Notes: generated from the sequence alone by a model not told the origin. A stretch of 64,000 nucleotides of DNA from Nocardioides pantholopis (GCF_003710085.1 NZ_CP033324.1:496001-560000); one strand, 5' to 3'. Positions 25,226 through 33,622 are shown, counted from the stretch's first letter. Made by a program: numbers and translations.

Positions 25226-27171
25226 GCGAGCGCCAGAGCGGCGGCCTGCGCAGCACCGAGCGGATCCAGGCACCGGCCGGCGGCCCCGGGCGCGGGCCGG
25301 GCGGCCCCGGAGCCGGCATGGTCGCCCAGAAGGCGATGACGTTCGGACCCTCGGCCCGCCGCCTGGCCGCCCGGCTGCGCCCGGACCGGACCGCGGTGGC
25401 GCTGGTGATCGTGCTCGGCGTGGTCTCGGTGCTGCTCACCGCGATCGGGCCCCGGCTGCTCGGCCACGCCACCGACCTGATCTTCAGCGGCGTGCTCGCC
25501 GGCGACCTGCCGGCCGGCACCCCGGAGTCCGAGCTGCCGGAGGCGATCCGCGGCCAGGACGTCGTCCCCGGCGCGGGCGTCGACTTCGGCGCCGTCGGCC
25601 AGGTCCTGATGCTGGTCGCCGCGGTCTATCTCGGCGCGTCCCTGCTGGGCTGGCTCCAGGGCTACCTGCTCACCGGCGTGGTCCAGAACGCCGTGCGCGG
25701 CATGCGCGCCGACGTGGAGGCCAAGATCCACCGGCTGCCGCTGGCGGCGGTCGACAAGTCCTCGCGCGGGGAGCTGCTGAGCCGGGTCACCAACGACATC
25801 GACAACATCAGCCAGAGCCTGCAGCAGACGATGAGCCAGCTGCTCACCGCGGTGCTGACGATCCTCGCGGTGCTCTCGATGATGCTGTGGATCTCCCCGG
25901 CGCTGGCATTGGTCTCGCTGGTCTCGGTCCCGATCTCGCTGCTGATCACCCGCGCGATCATGAAGCGCTCCCAGGGCCAGTTCGTCGCCCAGTGGCGGCG
26001 CACCGGCGTCCTGAACTCCCAGGTCGAGGAGGCGTTCTCCGGTCACGCGCTGGTCTCGGTCTACGGCCGCCGGGCCGAGGTCGAGCAGACCTTCGGCCGG
26101 GAGAACGACGAGCTGTTCCGGGTGAGCTTCGGCGCGCAGTTCGTCAGCGGCCTGATCATGCCGGCGATGATGTTCGTCGGGAACCTCGGCTACGTCCTGA
26201 TCGCCGTCATCGGCGGGCTCCGGGTCGCGAGCGGGTCGCTGACCCTGGGCGAGGTGCAGGCGTTCGTGCAGTACGCCCGCCAGTTCAACCAGCCGCTCAC
26301 CCAGGTCGCGAGCATGGTGAACCTGCTCCAGTCCGGGGTGGCCTCCGCCGAGCGGGTCTTCGAGCTGCTCGACGCCGAGGAGGAGTCCCCGGACCCGCCG
26401 TCGAGCGGCGCCCCCGCCGTCACCCGCGGCGAGGTGGCCTTCGAGGACGTCACGTTCTCCTACGACCCCGAGCGGCCGCTGATCACCGACCTGTCGTTCG
26501 TGGCCCGTCCGGGCCAGACGGTCGCGATCGTCGGGCCGACCGGCGCCGGCAAGACCACGCTGGTGAACCTCGTGATGCGCTTCTACGAGCTCGACGGCGG
26601 ACGGATCACCGTGGACGGCGTGGACGTCGCCACGCTGCCGCGCGCCGAGCTGCGCAGCCGGGTCGGGATGGTGCTCCAGGACGCCTGGCTCTTCGGCGGC
26701 ACGATCCGCGAGAACATCGCCTACGGCCGGCCCGAGGCGAGCGAGGACGAGGTGCTCGCCGCCGCCCGGGCGACGTACGTCGACAGGTTCGTGCACTCGC
26801 TCCCGCAGGGCTACGACACGGTGGTCGACGAGGACGGCGCGAACCTGTCGGCGGGGGAGCGGCAGCTGATCACGATCGCCCGCGCGTTCCTGACCGACCC
26901 GGCCCTGCTGATCCTCGACGAGGCGACGTCCTCGGTGGACACCCGCACCGAGCTGCTCGTGCAGCAGGCGATGGCCGCGCTGCGCACCGACCGCACCTCG
27001 TTCGTGATCGCCCACCGGCTCTCCACGATCCGCGACGCGGACCTGATCCTGGTCATGGAGGCCGGCGCGATCGTGGAGCAGGGCAGCCACGACGACCTGC
27101 TCGCCGCGCAGGGCGCGTACGCGCGGCTGTACCGCTCGCAGTTCGAGGGCGAGGCGGTCCCCAGTACCTGA
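25222..27171 (+). CDS. ABC exporter half-transporter, consensus-site subunit
   Basis: This is the 649-residue partner of the preceding subunit. A Gly/Pro/Arg-rich N-terminal tail of about 45 residues comes before the six membrane helices. The ATPase has Walker A GPTGAGKTTL, signature NLSAGERQLI, Walker B LLILDEATSSVD with the catalytic Glu, and switch His in VIAHRLST. Together the two genes should form a heterodimeric type IV exporter with one canonical and one degenerate site. The start ATG overlaps the previous stop (ATGA), with GGAGGAG upstream. The extracellular loop between helices 1 and 2 is enlarged (about residues 85-125). Confidence 0.93.
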   Translation: MSERQSGGLRSTERIQAPAGGPGRGPGGPGAGMVAQKAMTFGPSARRLAARLRPDRTAVALVIVLGVVSVLLTAIGPRLLGHATDLIFSGVLAGDLPAGTPESELPEAIRGQDVVPGAGVDFGAVGQVLMLVAAVYLGASLLGWLQGYLLTGVVQNAVRGMRADVEAKIHRLPLAAVDKSSRGELLSRVTNDIDNISQSLQQTMSQLLTAVLTILAVLSMMLWISPALALVSLVSVPISLLITRAIMKRSQGQFVAQWRRTGVLNSQVEEAFSGHALVSVYGRRAEVEQTFGRENDELFRVSFGAQFVSGLIMPAMMFVGNLGYVLIAVIGGLRVASGSLTLGEVQAFVQYARQFNQPLTQVASMVNLLQSGVASAERVFELLDAEEESPDPPSSGAPAVTRGEVAFEDVTFSYDPERPLITDLSFVARPGQTVAIVGPTGAGKTTLVNLVMRFYELDGGRITVDGVDVATLPRAELRSRVGMVLQDAWLFGGTIRENIAYGRPEASEDEVLAAARATYVDRFVHSLPQGYDTVVDEDGANLSAGERQLITIARAFLTDPALLILDEATSSVDTRTELLVQQAMAALRTDRTSFVIAHRLSTIRDADLILVMEAGAIVEQGSHDDLLAAQGAYARLYRSQFEGEAVPST

Positions 27172-27215
27172 CTCCGGGGCGCGGATCCGGTCGACGCACA
27201 GAGCTGCAAATCGCC

Positions 27216-27244
27216 TTGTGCGGCCCGCGGCGGCGATCTACGGT
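27216..27244 (+). promoter_or_regulatory. Candidate promoter of the MFS leader RNA
   Basis: TTGTGC (27216-27221) and TACGGT (27239-27244) are separated by 17 bases. Transcription from about 27251 would start the message almost at the exceptionally strong ribosome site of the leader reading frame and give a leader of about 310 bases before the exporter start. Confidence 0.5.
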
Positions 27245-27276
27245 CGTCGTACACGGGAAAGGAGGTGGTCCGAGGA

Positions 27277-27315
27277 ATGAGTTCTTTCAGGACGCGTGAG
27301 GTGGCTGCCCGCTAG
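27277..27315 (+). CDS. 12-codon leader peptide (uORF) upstream of the MFS exporter
   Basis: The frame encodes MSSFRTREVAAR and stops at TAG. Upstream at 27256-27270 lies GAAAGGAGGTGGTCC. It pairs with the 3' end of 16S rRNA over 15 bases, with one G-U pair in place of A-U, far beyond a normal ribosome site. The peptide contains Arg-Thr-Arg, the +x+ motif at which macrolide-bound ribosomes are known to stall. The last codons lie in the first arm of a set of competing hairpins. Together these features make it a probable sensor peptide for ribosome-targeting drugs controlling the exporter. The function is inferred; the sequence features are plain. Confidence 0.7.
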   Translation: MSSFRTREVAAR

Positions 27316-27374
27316 CAGCCCAGCAGGACGATCGGGCCGAGTGCCCGTGACGCTGCTGGCGAATCCACAGCAGC
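27303..27374 (+). promoter_or_regulatory. Mutually exclusive hairpins of the MFS leader (attenuator)
   Basis: Four short segments can pair in sequence. Segment 1 is GGCTGC (27303-27308, inside the leader frame). Segment 2 is GCAGCC plus CAGCAG (27315-27326). Segment 3 is GCTGCTGG (27352-27359). Segment 4 is CAGCAGC (27368-27374). Pairings 1:2, 2:3 and 3:4 are each 6-7 bp, and the 2:3 hairpin has an inner CGGGC/GCCCG stem (27333-27337 with 27343-27347). A ribosome stalled on the Arg-Thr-Arg codons could disturb pairing 1:2 and favour 2:3, as in erm-type leaders. No T-rich terminator follows. Confidence 0.6.
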
Positions 27375-27460
27375 TGCCCGACCCGCAGGCGAACCCGGGA
27401 ACGTCCCCCGGGGGCGGCCCGCCGGACTTCAGGTCCGCGGCCACGCCTGCGGGTCGCTGC

Positions 27461-27508
27461 GTGTCCGGGGTCGTCGGTGTCCGGGGCGTCGGTGTCCGGG
27501 GGTCGTGG
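27461..27508 (+). repeat. Three short tandem repeats in the MFS leader
   Basis: Three copies of a 15-17 base unit beginning GTGTCCGGGG lie head to tail (27461, 27477, 27492) just before the exporter operator. They may be a binding site or simple slippage. The rest of 27172-27561 holds no convincing protein frame apart from the 12-codon one. Confidence 0.55.
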
Positions 27509-27531
27509 CCGAGGAGTGGAACCGTCGGAAT

Positions 27532-27553
27532 AAAGTTGATCGGGACAACCTTT
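27532..27553. promoter_or_regulatory. Candidate MarR operator before the MFS gene
   Basis: AAAGTTG and CAACCTTT form an imperfect inverted repeat with a seven-base spacer, ending eight bases before the exporter start codon. It is placed to be bound by the MarR protein encoded after the exporter. It is AT-richer than its surroundings. Confidence 0.5.
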
Positions 27554-27561
27554 GACCGGCC

Positions 27562-29181
27562 GTGAAGCGAGAGCCCGTGACCCACCCCGCACCCCCCGCA
27601 TCCTCCGCCTCCGGCGAGGTGGCGATGACCCACCGCCAGATCCTGGAGGCGCTCTCCGGGCTGCTCCTGGCGATGTTCGTGGCGATGCTCTCCAGCACCG
27701 TCGTCAGCAACGCGCTGCCCCGCATCGTGACCGACCTGGACGGCAGCCAGACCGGCTACACCTGGGTGGTGGTCGCGACGCTGCTGGCGATGACCGCCAC
27801 CACCCCGATCTGGGGCAAGCTCTCGGACCTGTTCAGCAAGAAGGTGCTGGTGCAGACGGCGCTGGTGATCTTCTCGGTCGGGTCGGTCGTGGCCACGCTG
27901 GCCGACAGCATGGAGGTGCTGATCGGGGCCCGGGTGGTGCAGGGCCTGGGCATCGGCGGCCTGACCGCCCTGGTCCAGGTCGTCATCGCCACGATGGTGA
28001 GCCCCCGGGAGCGCGGGCGCTACTCGGGCTACATCGGCGCGGTCTTCGCGGTCGCCACGATCAGCGGCCCGCTCGTCGGCGGCCTGATCGTCGACAGCCC
28101 GCTGGGCTGGCGCGGCTGCTTCGCGATCGGGCTGCCCTTCGCGGCGGTCGCGTTCGTGCTGCTGCAGAAGACCCTGCACCTGCCGGTGATCAAGCGCGAG
28201 GTGCGCATCGACTACCTCGGCGCGACCCTGATCATGGCCGGCGTCTCGATCCTGCTGGTCTGGGTCTCGCTGGCCGGCAACCAGTTCGACTGGATGTCCT
28301 CGACCACCGCGATCCTGGTCGCCGTGGGCGTGCTCGTCCTGGTCGCCGCGGTGTATGTCGAGATCAAGGTGGCCGCCGACCCGGTGGTCCCGATGCGGCT
28401 CTTCGCGGACCGCACGATGACCCTCGCCACGATCGCCTCGGTCCTGGTCGGCGTCGCGATGTTCGGCTCCACGGTCTACCTCAGCCAGTACTTCCAGCTC
28501 GCCCGGGGGATGTCGCCCACCGAGGCCGGCCTGATGACGATCGCCATGGTCGTCCCGCTGATGCTCTCCAGCCTGGTCAGCGGCCGGGTCATCACCCGCA
28601 CTGGCGTGTGGAAGCGCTGGCTGGTCGGCGGCATGGCCCTGGTCGTCGCCGGGCTCGCCCTGCTCGGCTCCATCGACGAGACCACCCACCTCCCGGTCGT
28701 CTGCCTGTTCATGGGCGTCCTCGGCCTCGGCATGGGCGCCACCATGCAGAACCTCGTGCTCGCGGTGCAGAACAACGTCTCCCTGGCCGACCTCGGCGCT
28801 GCCAGTTCCGTGGTGGCCTTCTTCCGCAGCATGGGTGGCTCGGTCGGCGTCTCCGTCCTCGGGGCGATCCTCGGCACCCAGGTCGCGGACCGGGTGGCGG
28901 CCGGCTACGAGCAGGCCCAGCGGATGCCGAGCGGCGACTTCGGCAGCCACGCGATCCCCGACCTGCGGGGCCTGCCCGGGTGGGAGGCGCAGATCTGGGA
29001 GCACGGCTTCGGCGCCTCGATCGGCGAGCTGTACCTGATCGCGGCCCCGGCGGCGGCGCTCGCCTTCCTGTGCGTGCTGTTCATCAAGGAGGTCCCGCTG
29101 CGGACCACCCTCGGCCTGGAGCGGCCCGCTCCGGTGGGGGACACCGCAGCTGACACCGTCGACGCGGAGGCGCAGCGGTGA
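27562..29181 (+). CDS. MFS drug exporter, DHA2 (14-helix) family
   Basis: This is a 539-residue proton-driven exporter with about 14 hydrophobic segments. It has the DHA2 motif C region and the loop motif A GKLSDLFSKKVL, and begins its first helix at ALSGLLLAMFVAMLSSTVVSN (about residue 29). The GTG at 27562 is taken as start. An ATG at 27625, with a better ribosome site (GAGGTGG), would shorten it by 21 residues and may be the real one. Its stop overlaps the MarR gene by four bases (GTGA). The long leader upstream and the regulator downstream give two layers of control. The drugs exported are unknown. Confidence 0.9.
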   Translation: MKREPVTHPAPPASSASGEVAMTHRQILEALSGLLLAMFVAMLSSTVVSNALPRIVTDLDGSQTGYTWVVVATLLAMTATTPIWGKLSDLFSKKVLVQTALVIFSVGSVVATLADSMEVLIGARVVQGLGIGGLTALVQVVIATMVSPRERGRYSGYIGAVFAVATISGPLVGGLIVDSPLGWRGCFAIGLPFAAVAFVLLQKTLHLPVIKREVRIDYLGATLIMAGVSILLVWVSLAGNQFDWMSSTTAILVAVGVLVLVAAVYVEIKVAADPVVPMRLFADRTMTLATIASVLVGVAMFGSTVYLSQYFQLARGMSPTEAGLMTIAMVVPLMLSSLVSGRVITRTGVWKRWLVGGMALVVAGLALLGSIDETTHLPVVCLFMGVLGLGMGATMQNLVLAVQNNVSLADLGAASSVVAFFRSMGGSVGVSVLGAILGTQVADRVAAGYEQAQRMPSGDFGSHAIPDLRGLPGWEAQIWEHGFGASIGELYLIAAPAAALAFLCVLFIKEVPLRTTLGLERPAPVGDTAADTVDAEAQR

Positions 29182-29681
29182 GCGGGTCCGACGACCGGGA
29201 CCGCGCCGAGTCGCTGCGCACCGTCGAGCGCGAGGTCGGCGTCCTGATCCGACGGATCAAGCGGGTGATCGGCGAGCGCGCCCGGGCCGTCGACCCGGCG
29301 CTGCAGCCGGCGTCGTACCTGATGCTGGACTACCTCGCCCAGCACGGCCCGATGCGCTCCAGCGACCTCGCCGAGACCTTCAACGTCGACAAGGGCGCGA
29401 TCAGTCGCCAGGTCCAGCACCTCGTGGACCTCGAGCTCGCCGAGCGCACCCCCGACCCGGAGGACCGGCGCGCCGCCCAGGTGGCGGTGAGCGCCGAGGC
29501 CAAGCGCCGGCTCGCGGACGTCTCCCACGAGCGCCTCGCCTGGCTGGACCAGCGCCTGGGCGAGTGGGACGCTGCGGAGCTCGCCGGCTTCGCCGAGTCG
29601 CTCGCCCGCTACAACGCGCTGCTCAGCGAGCCGCTGGGTCCCGAAGCCAGACGGCGCAGTCCGCAGGCAGATCCCGACTGA
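29178..29681 (+). CDS. MarR family transcriptional regulator
   Basis: This is a 167-residue winged-helix repressor. The recognition region is GPMRSSDLAETFNVDKGAISR and the wing ends PDPEDRRAAQVAVS, both typical of MarR. It is translationally coupled to the exporter and is presumably its local repressor, acting at the inverted repeat before it. Its 3' end runs 59 bases into the opposite-strand glucosidase gene, so the two genes share coding DNA in antisense. Long alpha helices at both ends form the dimer. Confidence 0.9.
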   Translation: MSGSDDRDRAESLRTVEREVGVLIRRIKRVIGERARAVDPALQPASYLMLDYLAQHGPMRSSDLAETFNVDKGAISRQVQHLVDLELAERTPDPEDRRAAQVAVSAEAKRRLADVSHERLAWLDQRLGEWDAAELAGFAESLARYNALLSEPLGPEARRRSPQADPD

Positions 29682-31254
29682 GGACCGTCCCGGCGGGGGC
29701 GCTGCTGGCCAGCACCTCGCCGGGCGGCAGCGGGACCGCCTCGCTGCCGCAGTTGAGCACCACGGTCACCGGTCCGCGTCGGAAGCTCAGCACCGCGCCC
29801 TCGACCCGCAGGTCGGTGACGCTCTCGCCGGCGGTCGTCGCGAAGGTGCGCCGGGCGGCGAGCGCCGCCCGGTAGAACGCCAGCGTCGAGCCGGGGTCCG
29901 CCTGCTGGGCGGCCACGCTCCGGGGGCCCCAGCCCGCGGGCTGGGGCAGCCAGGGCTGGCCGGTGCCCGGCCCGAAGCCGTACGGCGCAGCGTCGCCGTC
30001 CCAGGGGAGCGGGACCCGGCAGCCGTCGCGGCCGGCCTCGCCGGTGCGGAACCAGGACGGGTCGGTCCGGTGCTCGGGGGCCACGTCGACCTCCTCCAGG
30101 CCGAGCTCCTCGCCCTGGTAGAGGTACGCCGAGCCGGGCAGGGCCAGCATCGTCAGCGTCGCGGCCCGGGCCCGGGCCAGTCCGCGCGGCCCGCCGCCGT
30201 ACCGCGTGGGGTGGCGGATCACGTCGTGGTTGCTGAGCACCCAGGTCGGCGAGCCGCCGACCGGGCCGACCGCCTCCAGCGTCCCGGTGACGACCGCGGC
30301 GAACGCCTCGGCCGACCACGGCGCCAGCAGCCAGGAGAAGTTGAAGGCCTGGTGCATCTCGTCGGGACGCACGAAGCGGGCCATCGACTCCGGCGTCTGG
30401 GTCCACGCCTCGGCCACCAGGATCCGGTCGCCGCGCGGCCCGGCGTACTCGTCGAGGACCCGGCGCCAGCGCCGGTAGACCTCGTGCACCTCGGGCTGGT
30501 CCCACATCGGCTCGTCGCGCAGCGTCCGCTCGATCATCGAGCCGCCGGTCGGGGCCGCGCTGCCGGGCTCGGACCCCTCGGGGACCACCTGGTCGCGCAG
30601 CCCTTCCTCCTTGACCAGGCCGTGCGCGACGTCGATCCGGAAGCCGTCCACGCCGCGGTCCAGCCAGAACCGGAGCACCGACTCGAACATGTCCCCGACC
30701 TCGGGGTTGCGCCAGTTCAGGTCGGGCTGGGAGGAGTCGAACAGGTGCAGGTACCACTGCCCGTCGGGGACCCGGGTCCAGGCCGCCCCGCCGAAGACCG
30801 AGCGCCAGTTGTTCGGAGGCAGGCTGCCGTCCGCCCCGCGGCCCTCGCGGAACAGGTAGCGGGCCCGCTCGGGGCTGCCCGGGCCCGCCTCGAGGGCCGC
30901 GCGGAACCAGGGGTGCTCGCTGGAGGTGTGGTTGGGGACCAGGTCGACGATCACCCGCAGGTCCAGCTCGTGGGCGCGCGCCACCAGCGCGTCGGCGTCG
31001 TCGAGGGTCCCGAAGAGCGGGTCGACGTCGGTGTAGTCCGCGACGTCGTAGCCGTGGTCGCGCTGCGGCGAGCGATAGAACGGCGTGATCCACAGGGCGT
31101 CGACGCCCAGGTCGCGCAGGTGCGGCAGCCGGGCGGTGAGGCCGGGCAGGTCGCCGACCCCGTCGCCGTCGGCGTCGGCGAAGCTGCGCACGTAGACCTC
31201 GTAGGTCACCGCGTGCCGCCACCACTGCTGGTGCTCGGCGTCCCGCTCGCTCAT
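29623..31254 (-). CDS. Glycoside hydrolase family 13 alpha-glucosidase
   Basis: This is a 543-residue (beta/alpha)8 enzyme of the oligo-1,6-glucosidase/alpha-glucosidase group, splitting alpha-glucosides from the non-reducing end inside the cell. It opens with WWRHAVTYEVYVRSFADADGDGVGDL. Conserved regions are present: VDLVPNHTS (region I), DGFRIDVAHGL with the nucleophile Asp (II), ILVAEAW with the acid Glu (III) and VLSNHDVIRH (IV). QPDLNWRNPEV is also typical. The region II signature leaves maltose, sucrose or trehalose-type substrates open. The ATG overlaps the stop of the thioesterase-like gene upstream (ATGA). Its last 59 bases overlap the MarR gene. Confidence 0.92.
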   Translation of the reverse strand: MSERDAEHQQWWRHAVTYEVYVRSFADADGDGVGDLPGLTARLPHLRDLGVDALWITPFYRSPQRDHGYDVADYTDVDPLFGTLDDADALVARAHELDLRVIVDLVPNHTSSEHPWFRAALEAGPGSPERARYLFREGRGADGSLPPNNWRSVFGGAAWTRVPDGQWYLHLFDSSQPDLNWRNPEVGDMFESVLRFWLDRGVDGFRIDVAHGLVKEEGLRDQVVPEGSEPGSAAPTGGSMIERTLRDEPMWDQPEVHEVYRRWRRVLDEYAGPRGDRILVAEAWTQTPESMARFVRPDEMHQAFNFSWLLAPWSAEAFAAVVTGTLEAVGPVGGSPTWVLSNHDVIRHPTRYGGGPRGLARARAATLTMLALPGSAYLYQGEELGLEEVDVAPEHRTDPSWFRTGEAGRDGCRVPLPWDGDAAPYGFGPGTGQPWLPQPAGWGPRSVAAQQADPGSTLAFYRAALAARRTFATTAGESVTDLRVEGAVLSFRRGPVTVVLNCGSEAVPLPPGEVLASSAPAGTVLSRDLPADCAVWLRDPAAR

Positions 31255-32000
31255 CGCAGCTCGATCCAGGTCTGGGCGGCGCACCCGACCAGGGCGCCCG
31301 ACGCGTCGTACAGGCTGGTGGCGGCGAAGGTCTTGCGGCCCTCGTGGCCGCGGACCTCGCCGACCACCACGTGCTCCTCGTCGAGGGCCGGGAGCCGGTC
31401 GATGCGCGCGGTCATCCGGCCGAGCACCATCACCCGCTCGCCGATGCCGCCGGCCCAGCCGCCCGCACAGTCCAGGGCCGCCCAGGTCACCGGCAGCGAC
31501 GCGCGGCCAGCGGTGTCGTCGGCGTCGCTCCGGTCGGGGGTCCAGGTCGCCGCCACCCGGCGGGCGTCCGCCGGGCCGTCGCCGCTGGGGCCGGGAAAGA
31601 TCCGCAGCCCGTCGCCCTCGGCGCGGTCGGGGCCGCAGACGAAGCAGGTGGGGAAGGGGTGCCCGGCCCCGGAGAACGCCGCGGCCGCGGCACGCGCCAC
31701 GGCCGGGCTCACCGGGGGCACCGGGTCGGGATCGGTAGCCCAGGGGCGGGCTGCGGCGACGGTGGTCTCGCCGGCGCAGAGCGTCAGCGGACCCTCCGGC
31801 GTCTCCCGGGAGGTGCGCAACGCCACGTCGAGGGGTGGCGGTGCGGTGAGGGTCACCTCGATCGACGGCCAGCGGTGCCCGGTGCTGGTGCCGGTGCCGG
31901 GGTCGGCCAGGGCCGCGACGCTGCCGCTGACCCAGCCGCCGTTGCCGGAGTCGGGGGGTCCGCAGTAGCGGGCGGGGACCAGCAGCTCGGGATCGCTCAC
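31251..32000 (-). CDS. Thioesterase-like (hotdog fold) protein
   Basis: This is a 249-residue protein common in actinobacteria. The central motif PTCFVCGPDRAEGDGLRIFP and the C-terminal GRKTFAATSLYDASGALVGC look like the hotdog strand typical of acyl-CoA thioesterases. The CxxC of the central motif may bind zinc. I cannot name a substrate. The GTG at 32000 gives MSDPELLVPARY; a GTG six codons earlier is also possible. Its stop overlaps the glucosidase start by four bases, so the two are co-translated, yet their functions have no evident link. Confidence 0.6.
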   Translation of the reverse strand: MSDPELLVPARYCGPPDSGNGGWVSGSVAALADPGTGTSTGHRWPSIEVTLTAPPPLDVALRTSRETPEGPLTLCAGETTVAAARPWATDPDPVPPVSPAVARAAAAAFSGAGHPFPTCFVCGPDRAEGDGLRIFPGPSGDGPADARRVAATWTPDRSDADDTAGRASLPVTWAALDCAGGWAGGIGERVMVLGRMTARIDRLPALDEEHVVVGEVRGHEGRKTFAATSLYDASGALVGCAAQTWIELR

Positions 32001-32111
32001 CCCTCGATCGTGCCTCACCGGGCCAGCCCGGGACGGAGGCGGGCGGGGGAGGGTCCAGGGCCGCCGATGTCAAAAATGCCTGTGCGGCGCCGGTGGGACA
32101 CAATGGTCCGC

Positions 32112-32798
32112 GTGAGCGACCTGATCGACACCACCGAGATGTACCTCCGGACCATCTATGAGCTGGTCGAGGAGGGGATCATCCCGCTGCGTGCCCGGAT
32201 CGCCGAGCGGCTGCACCAGAGCGGCCCCACCGTCTCCCAGACCGTGGCGCGGATGGAGCGCGACGGCCTGCTGACCGTCGAGGGCGACCGCCACCTCGAG
32301 CTCACCGAGGAGGGGCTGCGGCTGGCCACCCGGGTGATGCGCAAGCACCGCCTCGCCGAGCGGCTGCTCACCGACGTCATCGGCCTGGAGTGGGAGCTGG
32401 TCCACGAGGAGGCGTGCCGCTGGGAGCACGTCATGTCCGAGACCGTGGAGCGCCGGCTGCTGGACCTGCTGGGCTCGCCCACCGAGTCGCCGTACGGCAA
32501 CCCGATCCCGGGCCTCGACGAGCTCGGCCAGGAGGCCGTCGGCGAGGACTTCATGAACGGCGTCGAGCCGCTCTCGCGGGTGGCCGGCCCGCACGAGGGC
32601 CGCGCGCTGATCCGACGGATCTCCGAGGAGATGCAGAAGGACGAGATGCTGATGAGCGCCCTGCGTCGCGTCGGCGCCCTGCCGGACAAGACGGTCACGA
32701 TCATCGCCACCCCCGACGGCGTCCTGCTCGGCACCGGCGGCGAGACCGCCGAGATCGTCCCCGAGGCCGCTGACCACATCTTCGTGCGGCGGCTCTAG
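32112..32798 (+). CDS. DtxR/IdeR-type metal-dependent regulator
   Basis: This is a 228-residue iron- or manganese-dependent repressor. The N-terminal winged helix is textbook: MSDLIDTTEMYLRTIYELVEE, then RIAERLHQSGPTVSQTVARM. The metal and dimer domain contains HRLAERLLTDVIGLEWELVHEEACRWEHVMS and the site helix EDFMNGVEPLSRV. A C-terminal SH3-like domain follows. The GTG at 32112 matches family starts. There is no ribosome site, and a CACAAT hexamer eight bases before suggests a leaderless message. It overlaps the convergent sirtuin gene by four bases. Iron control (IdeR-like) is more likely than manganese, but I cannot prove it. Confidence 0.9.
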   Translation: MSDLIDTTEMYLRTIYELVEEGIIPLRARIAERLHQSGPTVSQTVARMERDGLLTVEGDRHLELTEEGLRLATRVMRKHRLAERLLTDVIGLEWELVHEEACRWEHVMSETVERRLLDLLGSPTESPYGNPIPGLDELGQEAVGEDFMNGVEPLSRVAGPHEGRALIRRISEEMQKDEMLMSALRRVGALPDKTVTIIATPDGVLLGTGGETAEIVPEAADHIFVRRL

Positions 32799-33622
32799 CC
32801 GGAGGCCAGCCCCACCAGGAACTCGCTGCACCCCACCTCGAGCGTGTACGCCGCGAGCGGGTCGCCGCGGGTGGCGCCGCGGTTGACGATCACCACCGGG
32901 GTGCCGTTCTTCGCGGCCCGGCGCACGAACCGCAGGCCGCTCATCACGGTCAGGCTCGAGCCGGCCACCAGCAGCGCGCCGCCGGTGTCGGCCAGCGCGT
33001 CCACCGCGGCGTAGCAGCGCTGCACCCGCGGCGCGGGGACGTTCTCGCCGAAGAAGACCACGTCGGGCTTGAGCAGCCCGCCGCACTCCGCGCAGTCCGG
33101 CACCACGAACCCGTCGGTCTCCTCGAGGTCCACGTCACCGTCGGGCCGCACCGCGACGTGCGCGTGCCGCTCGGCCCAGCCCGGGTTGAGCTCGGCCAGC
33201 CGGCGCTGCAGTGCGTCGCGGGCCGAGGTGGCGCGGCAGCCCAGGCACACCACGTCGGCGATCCGGCCGTGCAGGGCGACCACCCGCCGGGACCCGGCGC
33301 GCTCGTGCAGGCCGTCGACGTTCTGGGTGATCAGCAGGTCGGGATCGAGCCGGGCCAGGGCCGCGTGGCCCGGGTTGGGCTCGGCGTGCCGCATCCGCCC
33401 CCAGCCCAGGTGGCTGCGCGCCCAGTAGCGCTGCCGCGCCTCCGGCGTCGCCACGAACTCCTGGTAGGTCATCGGTGCCCGCGCCGGCGACCCCGGCCCG
33501 CGGTAGTCGGGGATGCCGGAGTCGGTCGAGAGCCCCGCGCCGGTCAGCACCACCAGCGGACGGCCGCGCAGCAGCGCCAGCGCCTCGGCGTACCCGCCTG
33601 CGGGGCCGGCGGTGAGCGTCAT
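32795..33622 (-). CDS. NAD-dependent protein deacylase, SIR2 family
   Basis: This is a 275-residue sirtuin, removing acyl groups from lysines using NAD and releasing O-acyl-ADP-ribose. Motifs are complete: VLTGAGLSTDSGIPDYRGPG, LITQNVDGLHERAG, the catalytic His in VALHGRIADVVCLGC, and the zinc cysteines CLGC and CAEC. GENVPAP and AGSSLTV complete the NAD pocket. The insertion DVDLEETDGFVVP between the cysteine pairs is seen in actinobacterial members. The start overlaps the stop of the DUF2277 gene by four bases. The macrodomain protein at 17.9 kb could process its product. Confidence 0.92.
   Translation of the reverse strand: MTLTAGPAGGYAEALALLRGRPLVVLTGAGLSTDSGIPDYRGPGSPARAPMTYQEFVATPEARQRYWARSHLGWGRMRHAEPNPGHAALARLDPDLLITQNVDGLHERAGSRRVVALHGRIADVVCLGCRATSARDALQRRLAELNPGWAERHAHVAVRPDGDVDLEETDGFVVPDCAECGGLLKPDVVFFGENVPAPRVQRCYAAVDALADTGGALLVAGSSLTVMSGLRFVRRAAKNGTPVVIVNRGATRGDPLAAYTLEVGCSEFLVGLASG

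Noticed and set aside
27296..27565. An 89-codon frame across the MFS leader whose stop overlaps the exporter start
   Set aside because: It starts inside the 12-codon leader frame without a ribosome site, and its composition follows the repeats and hairpins. RNA structure explains the region better, though coupling cannot be fully excluded.
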